Assembly (NCBI GenBank): GCA_964443025.1
Contig: CAYUEL010000074.1
Location: forward strand, 1 to 10,951
From: JAJFKJ01 sp964443025
GTDB lineage: Bacteria; Pseudomonadota; Gammaproteobacteria; JABCZS01
Direction: 5' to 3'
Length of the DNA stretch: 10,951 nucleotides
Positions 1 through 6,408 of this stretch are shown here, piece by piece; position 1 is the first letter of the stretch; each line of letters opens with the position of its first letter. Below the pieces are notes generated by a model, which did no database searches, was not told the DNA's origin, and was given only the letters and a program-made list of their open reading frames with translations. The translations under genes were made by a program, and so were the position numbers.

Positions 1-969
1 CCTGTTTTAATTGATCGCTTTCTTGATCAAGCTGTTGAAGTGGATGTCGATGCCATCAGTGATGGCGTAGATGTTATGATTGGCGGTATCATGGAACACA
101 TAGAACAAGCAGGTGTTCATTCCGGCGATTCCTCTTGTGCATTACCACCGCATAATTTAACAGCGGCGCAACAGGCGGATTTATCCGAACAAATGGAAAA
201 GATGGCGAAGGAGTTGGGTGTTATTGGTTTAATGAACGCACAATTTGCCATTCAAGGTGGTGATATTTATGTGCTTGAAGTGAACCCTCGCGCATCACGT
301 ACGGTACCTTTTGTTTCGAAGGCAACCGGCGTTCCACTCGCTAAGATTGCAGCAAAATGCATGATAGGCGAAAAGCTGAAAGATATGCCAGAAGTAAAAA
401 CCAATGCGCCTGATTATTTTTCTGTTAAAGCACCGGTGTTTCCGTTTGATAAATTTGCGAATGTAGATCCTATTCTTGGGCCAGAAATGAAATCAACCGG
501 TGAAGTGATGGGTGTTGGACATACGTTTGCAGAAGCTTATGCGAAAGTGCAATTAGCCGTGGGACGAGAATTGATTCCAGGGGGTAAAGCGTTTATCAGT
601 GTGCGCGATGCCGATAAACAAAGCATCGTAAAATTAGCGGAACAATTGATGGAGCTAGGTTTTGAATTAGTGGCAACGCGAGGAACGGCATCGCACATTC
701 GTGCGGCCGGTATTCCTTGTGAAACCGTTAAAAAAGTGATGGAAGGTCGTCCTCATATTGTTGATATGATTAAGAACGGTGAGATAGACTTTATCGTGAA
801 TACAACCGAAGGTAAACAAGCCATCGCTGATTCACATACGATTCGTAGTTCCGCACAACAACGTAAAGTAAAATACACCACAACGATTGCGGGCGGTTTT
901 GCCGCCGTCAGCGCTTTCAAATATGAAAAGCGTTGGCAAGTAACTTCGTTACAAACATTACATGGATAG
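1..969 (+). CDS. carB: Carbamoyl-phosphate synthase large subunit, C-terminal part (5' end outside window)
   Basis: This is the last 322 residues of CarB. The enzyme makes carbamoyl phosphate from bicarbonate, ATP and glutamine-derived ammonia for pyrimidine and arginine synthesis, in complex with CarA. The frame is open from base 1, so the ATG at 40 is internal. The visible part holds the end of the second ATP-grasp domain, including HSGD near the start and the metal/ATP-binding Asn-Pro-Arg at nt 283-291. The C-terminal allosteric MGS-like domain follows from about nt 580. Residues matching those I recall as the E. coli UMP-inhibition site are present: the two Thr of ATRGT (nt 676 and 685), the Lys before EGRPHI, and the NTT motif. 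Feedback inhibition by UMP is therefore probably retained. The stop lies 7 bp before the preferred greA start, so the two genes are probably cotranscribed. The identification is very secure. Confidence 0.97.
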   Translation, partial: PVLIDRFLDQAVEVDVDAISDGVDVMIGGIMEHIEQAGVHSGDSSCALPPHNLTAAQQADLSEQMEKMAKELGVIGLMNAQFAIQGGDIYVLEVNPRASRTVPFVSKATGVPLAKIAAKCMIGEKLKDMPEVKTNAPDYFSVKAPVFPFDKFANVDPILGPEMKSTGEVMGVGHTFAEAYAKVQLAVGRELIPGGKAFISVRDADKQSIVKLAEQLMELGFELVATRGTASHIRAAGIPCETVKKVMEGRPHIVDMIKNGEIDFIVNTTEGKQAIADSHTIRSSAQQRKVKYTTTIAGGFAAVSAFKYEKRWQVTSLQTLHG

Positions 970-976
970 GTGAATG

Positions 977-1453
977 ATGCAACGTGTACCAATGACCCAA
1001 GAAGGGCATGATAAACTTCAAGTTGAATTAAACCAACTTAAAACCAAAGAACGTCCTCGCATTTCGGAAGCGATTAAAGTGGCGCGTGAGATGGGCGATC
1101 TTAAAGAAAATGCGGAATACCAAGAAGCGAAAAATGAACAAGGCTTGGTGGAGGCGCGCATTCGTGATATCGAAGGTAAATTATCGAACGCGCAAGTCAT
1201 TAATATTCTAGACATGGAAAACACAGGTCGTGTGATTTTTGGTGCGACTGTTACATTGATGAATGGTAAAACGGAAGAAGAAGTAAAATATAAAATAGTC
1301 GGTGAGGATGAGGCGGATCTGAAAGAGCGTAAAATATCTGTCACATCACCTATCGCGCGCGGTGTTGTTGGCAAAGAAGAAGGCGACGCGGTGACGATAC
1401 AAACACCGAATGGGCCAGTACAATATGAGATTATTCAGGTGGAATATATATAG
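977..1453 (+). CDS. greA: Transcript cleavage factor GreA
   Basis: GreA binds the secondary channel of RNA polymerase and stimulates cleavage of backtracked transcripts. The 158-residue product matches the usual family length. The N-terminal coiled coil carries the GDLKENAEY tip, and Asp41 and Glu44 fall at the same numbers as in E. coli GreA. The C-terminal FKBP-like domain shows GRVIFGATV, DEAD, SPIARG.VGKEEGD and VEYI. There are two adjacent ATGs at 974 and 977. I chose 977 because GGATAGG (964-970, overlapping the carB stop) then lies at a normal 6-nt spacing and the numbering matches E. coli. The alternative start adds one Met. The gene follows carB directly, as in many gammaproteobacteria. 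A palindromic repeat begins 8 nt after the stop. Confidence 0.97.
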   Translation: MQRVPMTQEGHDKLQVELNQLKTKERPRISEAIKVAREMGDLKENAEYQEAKNEQGLVEARIRDIEGKLSNAQVINILDMENTGRVIFGATVTLMNGKTEEEVKYKIVGEDEADLKERKISVTSPIARGVVGKEEGDAVTIQTPNGPVQYEIIQVEYI

Positions 1454-1461
1454 TCCGATTA

Positions 1462-1557
1462 GTCATTGCGAGAAGCGTGAAACGCGACGAAGCAATCCAC
1501 TTATCGAATGGATTGCTTCGTCCGCGACGCGCTCCGCGCTCGCGGCCTCGCAATGAC
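1462..1557. repeat. Palindromic intergenic repeat, copy 1 (GTCATTGCGAG family)
   Basis: The 96-bp element is bounded by perfect 11-bp inverted ends, GTCATTGCGAG (1462-1472) and CTCGCAATGAC (1547-1557). An inner perfect 12-bp pair, CGAAGCAATCCA (1488-1499) and TGGATTGCTTCG (1509-1520), surrounds a 9-base loop. The right half is GC-rich. A related copy lies at 5325-5399. Such REP/MITE-like elements are common between genes in many proteobacteria. It fills nearly the whole greA-pyrophosphohydrolase gap and could end or stabilise the greA transcript. No coding content is credible. Confidence 0.9.
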
Positions 1558-1578
1558 GAATTAACAAGGAGAATCAAT

Positions 1579-2046
1579 ATGAAAAAAACAGGTTTTGAAC
1601 ATGTACGTGAATTTCATGAAACGTTTGGTCATCCCATTCATGAAAAACCAACTATTCCTGATGCAAACAACATCAAGCTTCGTCTTGCGTTAATTCTCGA
1701 AGAATTCACGGAATTAACCGATGCTTGTGTCAATGACAACGATAACGCTAAAGCATTACTTACTACATTAGATCAAGCGATGCAACAGGTGCGCAGTTTA
1801 ACCGAAGACGATCTTAAGGTGGATGTCGTTGAAGTGGCGGATGCGCTCACGGACATCAATTATGTAGTTTACGGCGCGGGTCATTGTTTTGGTGTGGATT
1901 TGGATGCATGCATGCAAGAAGTGCAACGCGCGAACATGAGCAAGCTTGGGCTTGATGGTAAACCTATTTACAACGAACACGGCAAAATCATGAAAGGTCC
2001 AAATTATACGCCGCCCGATATTGAGAGGGTCTTAATGGCTAAATAA
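1579..2046 (+). CDS. MazG/PRA-PH-like all-alpha nucleotide pyrophosphohydrolase
   Basis: The 155-residue protein resembles the phosphoribosyl-ATP pyrophosphohydrolase-like branch of the MazG superfamily, enzymes that hydrolyse NTPs to NMP and pyrophosphate and often remove non-canonical nucleotides. The metal-binding signature is visible: E41-E42-x-x-E45 in helix ILEEFTEL, and E85-x-x-D88 in VVEVADALTD. The C-terminal segment has ANMSK (118-122) and KGPNYTPPDI (139-148), which I associate with this subfamily. The start at 1579 has a good AAGGAG site (1566-1571). A longer in-frame start at 1477 lies within the palindromic repeat and is not credible. It is not a classic HisE and no his genes are nearby. 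The substrate cannot be told from sequence, and a dUTPase-like role is possible. The next gene starts 15 nt after the stop, suggesting an operon. Confidence 0.85.
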   Translation: MKKTGFEHVREFHETFGHPIHEKPTIPDANNIKLRLALILEEFTELTDACVNDNDNAKALLTTLDQAMQQVRSLTEDDLKVDVVEVADALTDINYVVYGAGHCFGVDLDACMQEVQRANMSKLGLDGKPIYNEHGKIMKGPNYTPPDIERVLMAK

Positions 2047-2061
2047 TGATGGAGTAATCCA

Positions 2062-2670
2062 ATGGTAGATGTGATTGAAAAGCTAAAAAATGAACAGAAC
2101 AAGGTTGCGCAACAATTACTTAAGGAGATCCAAAGTGGTCTTAATAATCAGCAAGAAGTTGTATTGTTATTCCAACCCGGTGCTGGAGCGTTAAAACAGT
2201 TACCCCCCGATTGTGAATTAAGTAATGAGTGGGAAAGAGCTGGTTTTTTAGGATGTTCACTTGAATTGCAAGCGATATGTCACGTGAATCAAATCAAAGT
2301 CATTGTGATCAGTGCGATGAGCGAGAACGAAGTTACACATGCAGCTGATAGTAGAATGATTCCTTCCATGTACGGTTCAAACATTGTTTTTGTGGATGAT
2401 CCGGATATGTTGTTAGCCCCTGTATTAGGAGTGAAAGAACATACTATCTCAGGTAGATTTTCTTCAACTTCCATGGAAAAACTTGAACGAAAAACTTATG
2501 CACCACTTGCATGGAAGTTAGGCTCCGACGGGAAAAGAATTAAAGAAGTTGATGGGACAGAGGTAGTGACTTATAAAAACGAGACATATAAGGTGCGAAG
2601 AGATCCATTTCAATACCTAGCAGAAGTTTTACCCTGGCCGGGAAATGATAATAAAAGGCTTAAAATTTAA
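2062..2670 (+). CDS. Peroxiredoxin-like (thioredoxin-fold) protein, tandem paralogue 1
   Basis: The 202-residue product has no signal peptide or membrane segment. It is clearly homologous to the next gene: both share LFQxGAGAL, a C-x13-C pair (here Cys51 and Cys65), W-x2-AGF-x-GC, VISAM, FVDDP-x-MLLA, YAP-x-AW-x-L and R-x-DP. The order of a hydrophobic strand (33-38), GC[S/T]xEL, a second strand (79-84), a VDDPDMLLAPVLGV segment and a late strand ending in DGKRIKEV resembles redoxins of the BCP/AhpC-TSA group. Cys65 would occupy the peroxidatic position. The resolving Cys normally five residues further on is absent, and the motif preceding Cys65 is not canonical, so peroxidase activity is uncertain. 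A third Cys (73) is not shared. GGAG precedes the ATG. The fold call is inference by eye, and a novel family is possible. Confidence 0.6.
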   Translation: MVDVIEKLKNEQNKVAQQLLKEIQSGLNNQQEVVLLFQPGAGALKQLPPDCELSNEWERAGFLGCSLELQAICHVNQIKVIVISAMSENEVTHAADSRMIPSMYGSNIVFVDDPDMLLAPVLGVKEHTISGRFSSTSMEKLERKTYAPLAWKLGSDGKRIKEVDGTEVVTYKNETYKVRRDPFQYLAEVLPWPGNDNKRLKI

Positions 2671-2674
2671 CCCC

Positions 2675-2703
2675 TTGCCAAAAGATTATTTTATAGGTAA
2701 ATT
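2675..2703 (+). promoter_or_regulatory. Possible promoter for second redoxin-like paralogue
   Basis: TTGCCA (2675-2680) is followed, after 17 bases, by TAAATT (2698-2703). Each hexamer matches the sigma70 consensus only partly. It lies in the 66-bp AT-rich gap between the tandem paralogues, which contains no obvious terminator, so read-through from upstream is equally possible. Confidence 0.3.
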
Positions 2704-2736
2704 ACTACTTTTATTTTTTATATTAGAGGGTTAAAA

Positions 2737-3363
2737 ATGACTAATGTAGTTGAGATATTAAAGCAAGCAAATGGACCTGCAAAGCCATTAAAGCCATTAT
2801 TGAAAATTATTACAACAGCGCAAGCGAATAATAAAAAAATAGTGTTTTTGTTTCAGTCCGGTGCGGGAGCACTTGCTGGAATTCCTGTGAATTGTAATTT
2901 TAGGAAAAAATGGGGGCAAGCAGGCTTTTCAGGTTGTACAAAAGAGCTTGAAGTATTGGGAGCGAAAGCGTTGGATGACATCAAAGATATTCAATTCATC
3001 GTAATCAGTGCCATGACGGCACAAGAAGCTAAAGATGCCTCTTCTGCCAGAGCGCCTTGCGAGGGTGAAAGCATTGCTTTTGTGGATGATCCCAATATGC
3101 TTTTAGCCTCTTTATTAACCATAGAAAAAAATACCGTTTTGGGTCAAACTTCTTCGAGTTCTCTAAAAAATCATTCACGCGAAGCTTATGCGCCAGAAGC
3201 ATGGGTGCTGGATTCAGAGGGAAACGTAGCTGAAGTAATCAGTGGGGTTGATGTGCAACCGGATGGCAGTAAAAGCAGAAAAGATCCCAATGTGTATATC
3301 AACAGCATAGTGGAGAGCTGTTCTAATACAAACGATAACAAGGTAAAAGCCACTAACGGATAA
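2737..3363 (+). CDS. Peroxiredoxin-like (thioredoxin-fold) protein, tandem paralogue 2
   Basis: The 208-residue product is a diverged duplicate of the preceding gene. Conserved blocks are LFQSGAGAL (38-46), Cys53, W59, AGFSGC (62-67) followed by TKEL, VISAM (89-93), FVDDPNMLLA (115-124), YAPEAW (151-156) and RKDP (181-184). GCTKEL at 66-71 closely resembles the GCTKEA active-site motif of BCP-type peroxiredoxins, giving stronger support for a redoxin origin than its neighbour does. The resolving Cys at +5 is again missing. Cys108 and Cys195 are not shared with the paralogue. AGAGGG (2725-2730) gives a well-placed ribosome binding site 6 nt before the ATG. The gene ends just before a strong hairpin terminator. 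Cytoplasmic location is expected, and function is unproven. Confidence 0.62.
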   Translation: MTNVVEILKQANGPAKPLKPLLKIITTAQANNKKIVFLFQSGAGALAGIPVNCNFRKKWGQAGFSGCTKELEVLGAKALDDIKDIQFIVISAMTAQEAKDASSARAPCEGESIAFVDDPNMLLASLLTIEKNTVLGQTSSSSLKNHSREAYAPEAWVLDSEGNVAEVISGVDVQPDGSKSRKDPNVYINSIVESCSNTNDNKVKATNG

Positions 3364-3371
3364 TAAACAAC

Positions 3372-3407
3372 AAAGCGGCACGATAAAATTTAATACCGTG
3401 CCGCTTT
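3372..3407. terminator. Bidirectional hairpin terminator
   Basis: A perfect 11-bp stem, AAAGCGGCACG (3372-3382) pairing with CGTGCCGCTTT (3397-3407), has a 14-base loop. T-rich sequence follows the stem on both strands. It lies between the stop of the plus-strand redoxin-like gene (3363) and the stop of the minus-strand membrane protein gene (3426), so it can serve both convergent transcripts. Confidence 0.88.
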
Positions 3408-3425
3408 ATTTCAAACTCAAAATAA

Positions 3426-3851
3426 TTATTTCTTAATCCGACTGTAAACCAATCCTAACACTGCGCCGTAGATAATATAAATAACCAATGACAAACGCAA
3501 AAGACCGATAAGCGTTAATGCTGTTTTGTCGGCTAATACCGCGTGGCCAATCACAGGAGCTATCACCGTTGGCATCAAGGCCCAAGCAAACACGGCAAAC
3601 ATAGCGCCTTTTAACCAATAAGATGCATTAAAGAAGTGTTGAACCAACGTGAAGATAAAGGGCCATATAATAATCCCGAATACCACTTGGACAAACCAAA
3701 TAGGAATGGCTTGACCGAATATCATTGCCTTAGCGTCGAAGGGTGGCACCACGTCTGGCATAAACCCTAGATGGTGTTTCAAAAACAACAACCCAGCAAC
3801 GACGGCCGTTGCCACAACGCCAGCGCCTATACATTTAATGAGTTTATTCAT
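3426..3851 (-). CDS. Small four-helix inner-membrane protein, DUF6789-like
   Basis: The 141-residue hydrophobic protein has four predicted membrane segments at about 7-25, 50-70, 80-102 and 113-136. It ends in a positively charged YSRIKK tail, which suggests a cytoplasmic C-terminus. The pattern resembles the DUF6789 family of bacterial membrane proteins of unknown function: an N-terminal glycine/alanine-rich helix followed by GFMPD, then WFVQ-VFG-IIW-IF, SYWLKGAMFAVFAW and IYGAVLGLVY. That match is from memory of the pattern only. No catalytic or transport motif is visible. The start at 3851 has a good AAGGAAAA ribosome binding site. The gene is monocistronic, divergent from the kinase gene and convergent with the redoxin-like pair. 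Confidence 0.8.
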   Translation of the reverse strand: MNKLIKCIGAGVVATAVVAGLLFLKHHLGFMPDVVPPFDAKAMIFGQAIPIWFVQVVFGIIIWPFIFTLVQHFFNASYWLKGAMFAVFAWALMPTVIAPVIGHAVLADKTALTLIGLLRLSLVIYIIYGAVLGLVYSRIKK

Positions 3852-3934
3852 GAGATTTTCCTTAAGGTGAATGGATGGATTAGTAAATAATAGACCATGA
3901 TGGGTGAATTCGTACTCCCTTGGGCGTCAATAAG

Positions 3935-3963
3935 TTGACATAACGTCATGAAAAATGTAAGAT
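3935..3963 (+). promoter_or_regulatory. Putative sigma70 promoter of the kinase gene
   Basis: A perfect TTGACA (3935-3940) is followed after 17 bases by TAAGAT (3958-3963, 4 of 6 consensus). Transcription would begin near 3970. The upstream ATG at 3948 would then lie inside the promoter, which supports translation from 3996. Confidence 0.55.
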
Positions 3964-3995
3964 ATGTAACTTATATCCACCCATTAGAGGCCACC

Positions 3996-5297
3996 ATGAC
4001 TCTAGAAAAACTAAAAGGGGAGGTTAATAAGAAGGATTTTGAACAGGCGCTGGCCACTCTCAGTGGCTATATTGCTGATCCCAATCATAGGGATTATGAA
4101 ACCAATGATGAACTCTTAGATTGCGCCTTAATTATTCTGGAAAACCACACGCCCGATAAAATTCAAGAATCACTTTTTGGTAATGAACAGTTCTTATTGG
4201 CTTTAACACAACATGCCGTAAAGAAAAAAAATCTCATTTCTATTCGAAAATTGGTAGAAACCATGATTGCCAGTGAAAATACACTGGAAGATGATCTCAA
4301 ACAGGTTAAAGTTTTGCTCAATGGGTTACAGTTTCCTATCGTCGATAAGAAACGGATTGAAAAGGACATGAAAATATTAGGACGTGGCGGAAATGGCAAA
4401 GTCTTTCAGGGGTATTTCCAGAAAAATGAATCGGGTACTAGTAAAAATGAAGTGGCTTTAAAGGAAAATGAAGATGCCGATCTTGGGCTATTGGAATTGT
4501 TGATCTATGCGTTATTACAAGCCGTTAAAGATGAAAAGGACGCGAAATTTATTATCTTTGCTTTTGGTACCACGGAAAGACCCGGTGAGATGTTGTTGCT
4601 TGAAAAGGCACACATGGACTTAGAAAGGCATGTCACGCGTAACATGAAGCATCTCCCACCCGTCCAAGCTGCAACCATGCGTTATCAATACACAATCGAG
4701 ATTGCATCTGGTTTATCTTTTCTTCATGGGCGCGGCGTGATTCATGGTGATTTAGTACCTAGAAATATCATGATAATGTTTGATGGTACGCTTAAAATAG
4801 GGGATTTTGGAAATTCATTTCTTTTAGAAAGTGCCGAGAATCAGAAAGAATACCTGACAACGCCTCATTATGCCGCGGATGAAATATTGGCATTGATATT
4901 GGATGAAAATCAACAAGCGCAGTATCAAAAAAATAACCCTGCTCCTTTCAAATATACCATTCATAGTGATGGTTTTGCGTTGGGCGGTATCATGTTTTTC
5001 ATGGGTTGGTTTGAACATCCTAATGAAGAAGTTTTCAAGCAGGCAAGCCGTCAGGTTGATCGGGATATTACCCAGGGGGATGAGGGTGTTTTTAAAAAAT
5101 ATGTCAAACAGTATGCGCAAAACGTATTGTTGAACGGTTATACTAAGCAGCGTATTGGCCCGAAGGAGCGCCAGCAAGATAAGGCCTACGCCCGTGTCAT
5201 AAGCCATCTGTGGGACGTGAACCCTAAAAAAAGGCCCCCACTCAACAAGGTGCGCGAATCTGTGTTAAAGATGGCAGCGCAGCCAAAACACAGTTGA
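3996..5297 (+). CDS. Eukaryotic-type (Hanks) protein kinase
   Basis: The 433-residue soluble protein has an N-terminal, probably all-helical extension (about 1-120) and a kinase domain (about 122-425). Nearly all kinase landmarks are present: glycine loop G129-x-G131-x-x-G134-x-V136, catalytic Lys156 in VALK, candidate helix-C Glu167, catalytic loop HGDLVPRN with Asp252 and Asn257, Mg-binding DFG (270-272), TPHYAADE in place of TPxYxAPE (289-296), helix-F Asp325 in SDGFALG, and Arg413 in KKRP. It is therefore probably an active phosphotransferase. The catalytic-loop Lys is Val, with Arg before the Asn as in tyrosine kinases (DLAARN), so specificity is open. I chose the ATG at 3996 for its AGAGG site (3986-3990); an alternative at 3948 adds 16 residues but lies in the promoter. 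There is no signal peptide, membrane helix or PASTA domain, and no neighbouring phosphatase. In Legionellales such kinases are often secreted effectors, but no sequence here proves secretion. Confidence 0.9.
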   Translation: MTLEKLKGEVNKKDFEQALATLSGYIADPNHRDYETNDELLDCALIILENHTPDKIQESLFGNEQFLLALTQHAVKKKNLISIRKLVETMIASENTLEDDLKQVKVLLNGLQFPIVDKKRIEKDMKILGRGGNGKVFQGYFQKNESGTSKNEVALKENEDADLGLLELLIYALLQAVKDEKDAKFIIFAFGTTERPGEMLLLEKAHMDLERHVTRNMKHLPPVQAATMRYQYTIEIASGLSFLHGRGVIHGDLVPRNIMIMFDGTLKIGDFGNSFLLESAENQKEYLTTPHYAADEILALILDENQQAQYQKNNPAPFKYTIHSDGFALGGIMFFMGWFEHPNEEVFKQASRQVDRDITQGDEGVFKKYVKQYAQNVLLNGYTKQRIGPKERQQDKAYARVISHLWDVNPKKRPPLNKVRESVLKMAAQPKHS

Positions 5298-5323
5298 CAT
5301 TTCTAAATAAGAATGATTATCAT
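5294..5323 (+). promoter_or_regulatory. Putative promoter of fbpABC
   Basis: A perfect -35 TTGACA (5294-5299) overlaps the kinase TGA stop (5295-5297). After 18 bases comes TATCAT (5318-5323), 5 of 6 to the -10 consensus. Transcription would start near 5330, about 90 nt before fbpA, placing the palindromic repeat in the mRNA leader. The -10 lies wholly within the Fur-box-like sequence. Confidence 0.7.
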
Positions 5324-5327
5324 TGTC
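5309..5327 (+). promoter_or_regulatory. Fur box (ferric uptake regulator operator)
   Basis: AAGAATGATTATCATTGTC matches the classical 19-bp Fur consensus GATAATGATAATCATTATC at 15 of 19 positions, including the core ATGAT-ATCATT. It covers the putative -10 hexamer of a ferric-iron transporter operon, the expected position for Fur-Fe(II) repression under iron-replete conditions. Confidence 0.8.
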
Positions 5328-5399
5328 TTTGCGAGGCCCAGAGGCCGAAGCAATCCATTCTGCAGTGGATTGCTTCGCATCGATGATGCTCGCAATGAC
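5325..5399. repeat. Palindromic intergenic repeat, copy 2, in the fbpA leader
   Basis: The 75-bp copy belongs to the same family as 1462-1557. Its ends are GTCTTTGCGAG (5325-5335, one mismatch to copy 1) and CTCGCAATGAC (5389-5399). The inner arms CGAAGCAATCCA (5346-5357) and TGGATTGCTTCG (5366-5377) are perfect and identical to those of copy 1, while the linkers differ. Its left end overlaps the last three bases of the Fur box, and its right end is 9 nt before the fbpA ribosome binding site (AAAGGA, 5409-5414). Confidence 0.9.
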
Positions 5400-5420
5400 G
5401 CCACAACTAAAGGATTTATG

Positions 5421-6407
5421 ATGAAACAGTACCTGCTCGTTCTTTTATCCCTTTTTGCGATCACCACCTCCGCCCTGGCCAAACCTCTTGTGGTTTATTC
5501 AGGCCGTAGCGAAGCATTGGTAGGACCTATTTTTGAACAATTTGAAAAAGACACGGGGATTGAATTAGATGTTCGTTATAACAGTTCGTCCGCATTGGCC
5601 ACACAATTATTACAAGAGCGTGATGATAGTCCAGCGGATGTTATTTTCTTGCAAGAGATTGGCTACTTAACCGTGTTAGGAAATGCTGATTTATTGCAAA
5701 CATTACCACCGGATATGCTAAATCAAGTACCTGAACGTTTTCAAGAAGACGAAGGCCGCTGGCTCGGTACATCGGCCCGTGCGCGCGTGCTTGCTTATAA
5801 TACCAATTTAGTGAAAGAAGAAGATTTGCCTAAAACACTGGAAGAATTGGCCGATCCTAAATGGAAAGGTAAATTAGGATGGGCGCCATCGAATGCAAGT
5901 TTCCAAGCCCATGTCAGCGCATTGCGTACCTTATGGGGTGAGGAAAAAACTGAAGAATGGTTGAAAGCCATGATTGAAGATAAACCCACGGCGTATCCTA
6001 AAAATGCAACCCAAGTCAGCGCGGTAGGGAACGGAGAGATTGCTGTTGCATGGACGAATCATTATTACATTAATATATTGAAACAACAAAATCCTAATTT
6101 ACCCGTTAAAAGTTATAATTTCCCAACGCCGCATGATGCCGGTAATCTTTTGATTGTGTGCGGTGCGGGTATTACGCAACATACGACCAATCGGAAAGAA
6201 GCGGAACAATTATTAAATTATTTAATTAGCGAACCCGTGCAAGAACGTTTTGTGAATGAGGTATTTGAATATCCTGCGCGCCAAGGCATTCCGGTGAATC
6301 CTGACGTTGCAAGTTTAGAAAGCATTCAATTTGCGGATGTCGATCAAGGATCCATGGCAGATGTTGAACCCACGTTGGAATTATTGAAGAAGTATGGATT
6401 AATTTAA
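5421..6407 (+). CDS. fbpA: Ferric iron ABC transporter, periplasmic binding protein
   Basis: FbpA/FutA-type proteins capture Fe(III) in the periplasm and hand it to the FbpBC importer. The 328-residue precursor begins with a typical Sec signal peptide: Lys2, a hydrophobic stretch, and likely cleavage after SALA, residue 20. The mature part opens with LVVYSGRSE, typical of the iron-binding group of cluster 1 binding proteins. It contains TNHYY with the tandem tyrosines Tyr215-Tyr216, expected Fe(III) ligands. The His found near the mature N-terminus of Haemophilus/Neisseria FbpA is replaced by the GRSE sequence, as in His-lacking FutA/cFbpA-like members. ATGs lie at 5418 and 5421, and 5421 has the better spacing from AAAGGA (6 nt versus 3). 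An upstream in-frame ATG at 5313 lies in the Fur box and repeat and is rejected. It is first in the fbpABC operon. Confidence 0.93.
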   Translation: MKQYLLVLLSLFAITTSALAKPLVVYSGRSEALVGPIFEQFEKDTGIELDVRYNSSSALATQLLQERDDSPADVIFLQEIGYLTVLGNADLLQTLPPDMLNQVPERFQEDEGRWLGTSARARVLAYNTNLVKEEDLPKTLEELADPKWKGKLGWAPSNASFQAHVSALRTLWGEEKTEEWLKAMIEDKPTAYPKNATQVSAVGNGEIAVAWTNHYYINILKQQNPNLPVKSYNFPTPHDAGNLLIVCGAGITQHTTNRKEAEQLLNYLISEPVQERFVNEVFEYPARQGIPVNPDVASLESIQFADVDQGSMADVEPTLELLKKYGLI

Positions 6408-6408
6408 T

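Noticed and set aside
1018..1374. 118-codon minus-strand reading frame
   Set aside because: It is wholly antisense to greA, a secure gene, and its composition is that of a reverse-frame shadow.
1477..1578. Longer N-terminus for the nucleotide pyrophosphohydrolase
   Set aside because: It is translated from the palindromic repeat, has no ribosome binding site of its own, and the family N-terminus fits the ATG at 1579 with AAGGAG.
2062..3363. Toxin-antitoxin pair
   Set aside because: The two genes are paralogues of nearly equal length (about 200 aa) with a separate ribosome binding site each, unlike the usual small dissimilar toxin-antitoxin pairs.
4824..5207. 127-codon minus-strand reading frame
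   Set aside because: It lies antisense to the conserved C-lobe of the kinase domain, whose codons show clear coding constraint. No ribosome binding site or recognisable motif.
5313..5420. Upstream ATG extension of fbpA
   Set aside because: It starts within the Fur box and crosses the palindromic repeat. A proper signal peptide and ribosome binding site begin at 5421.
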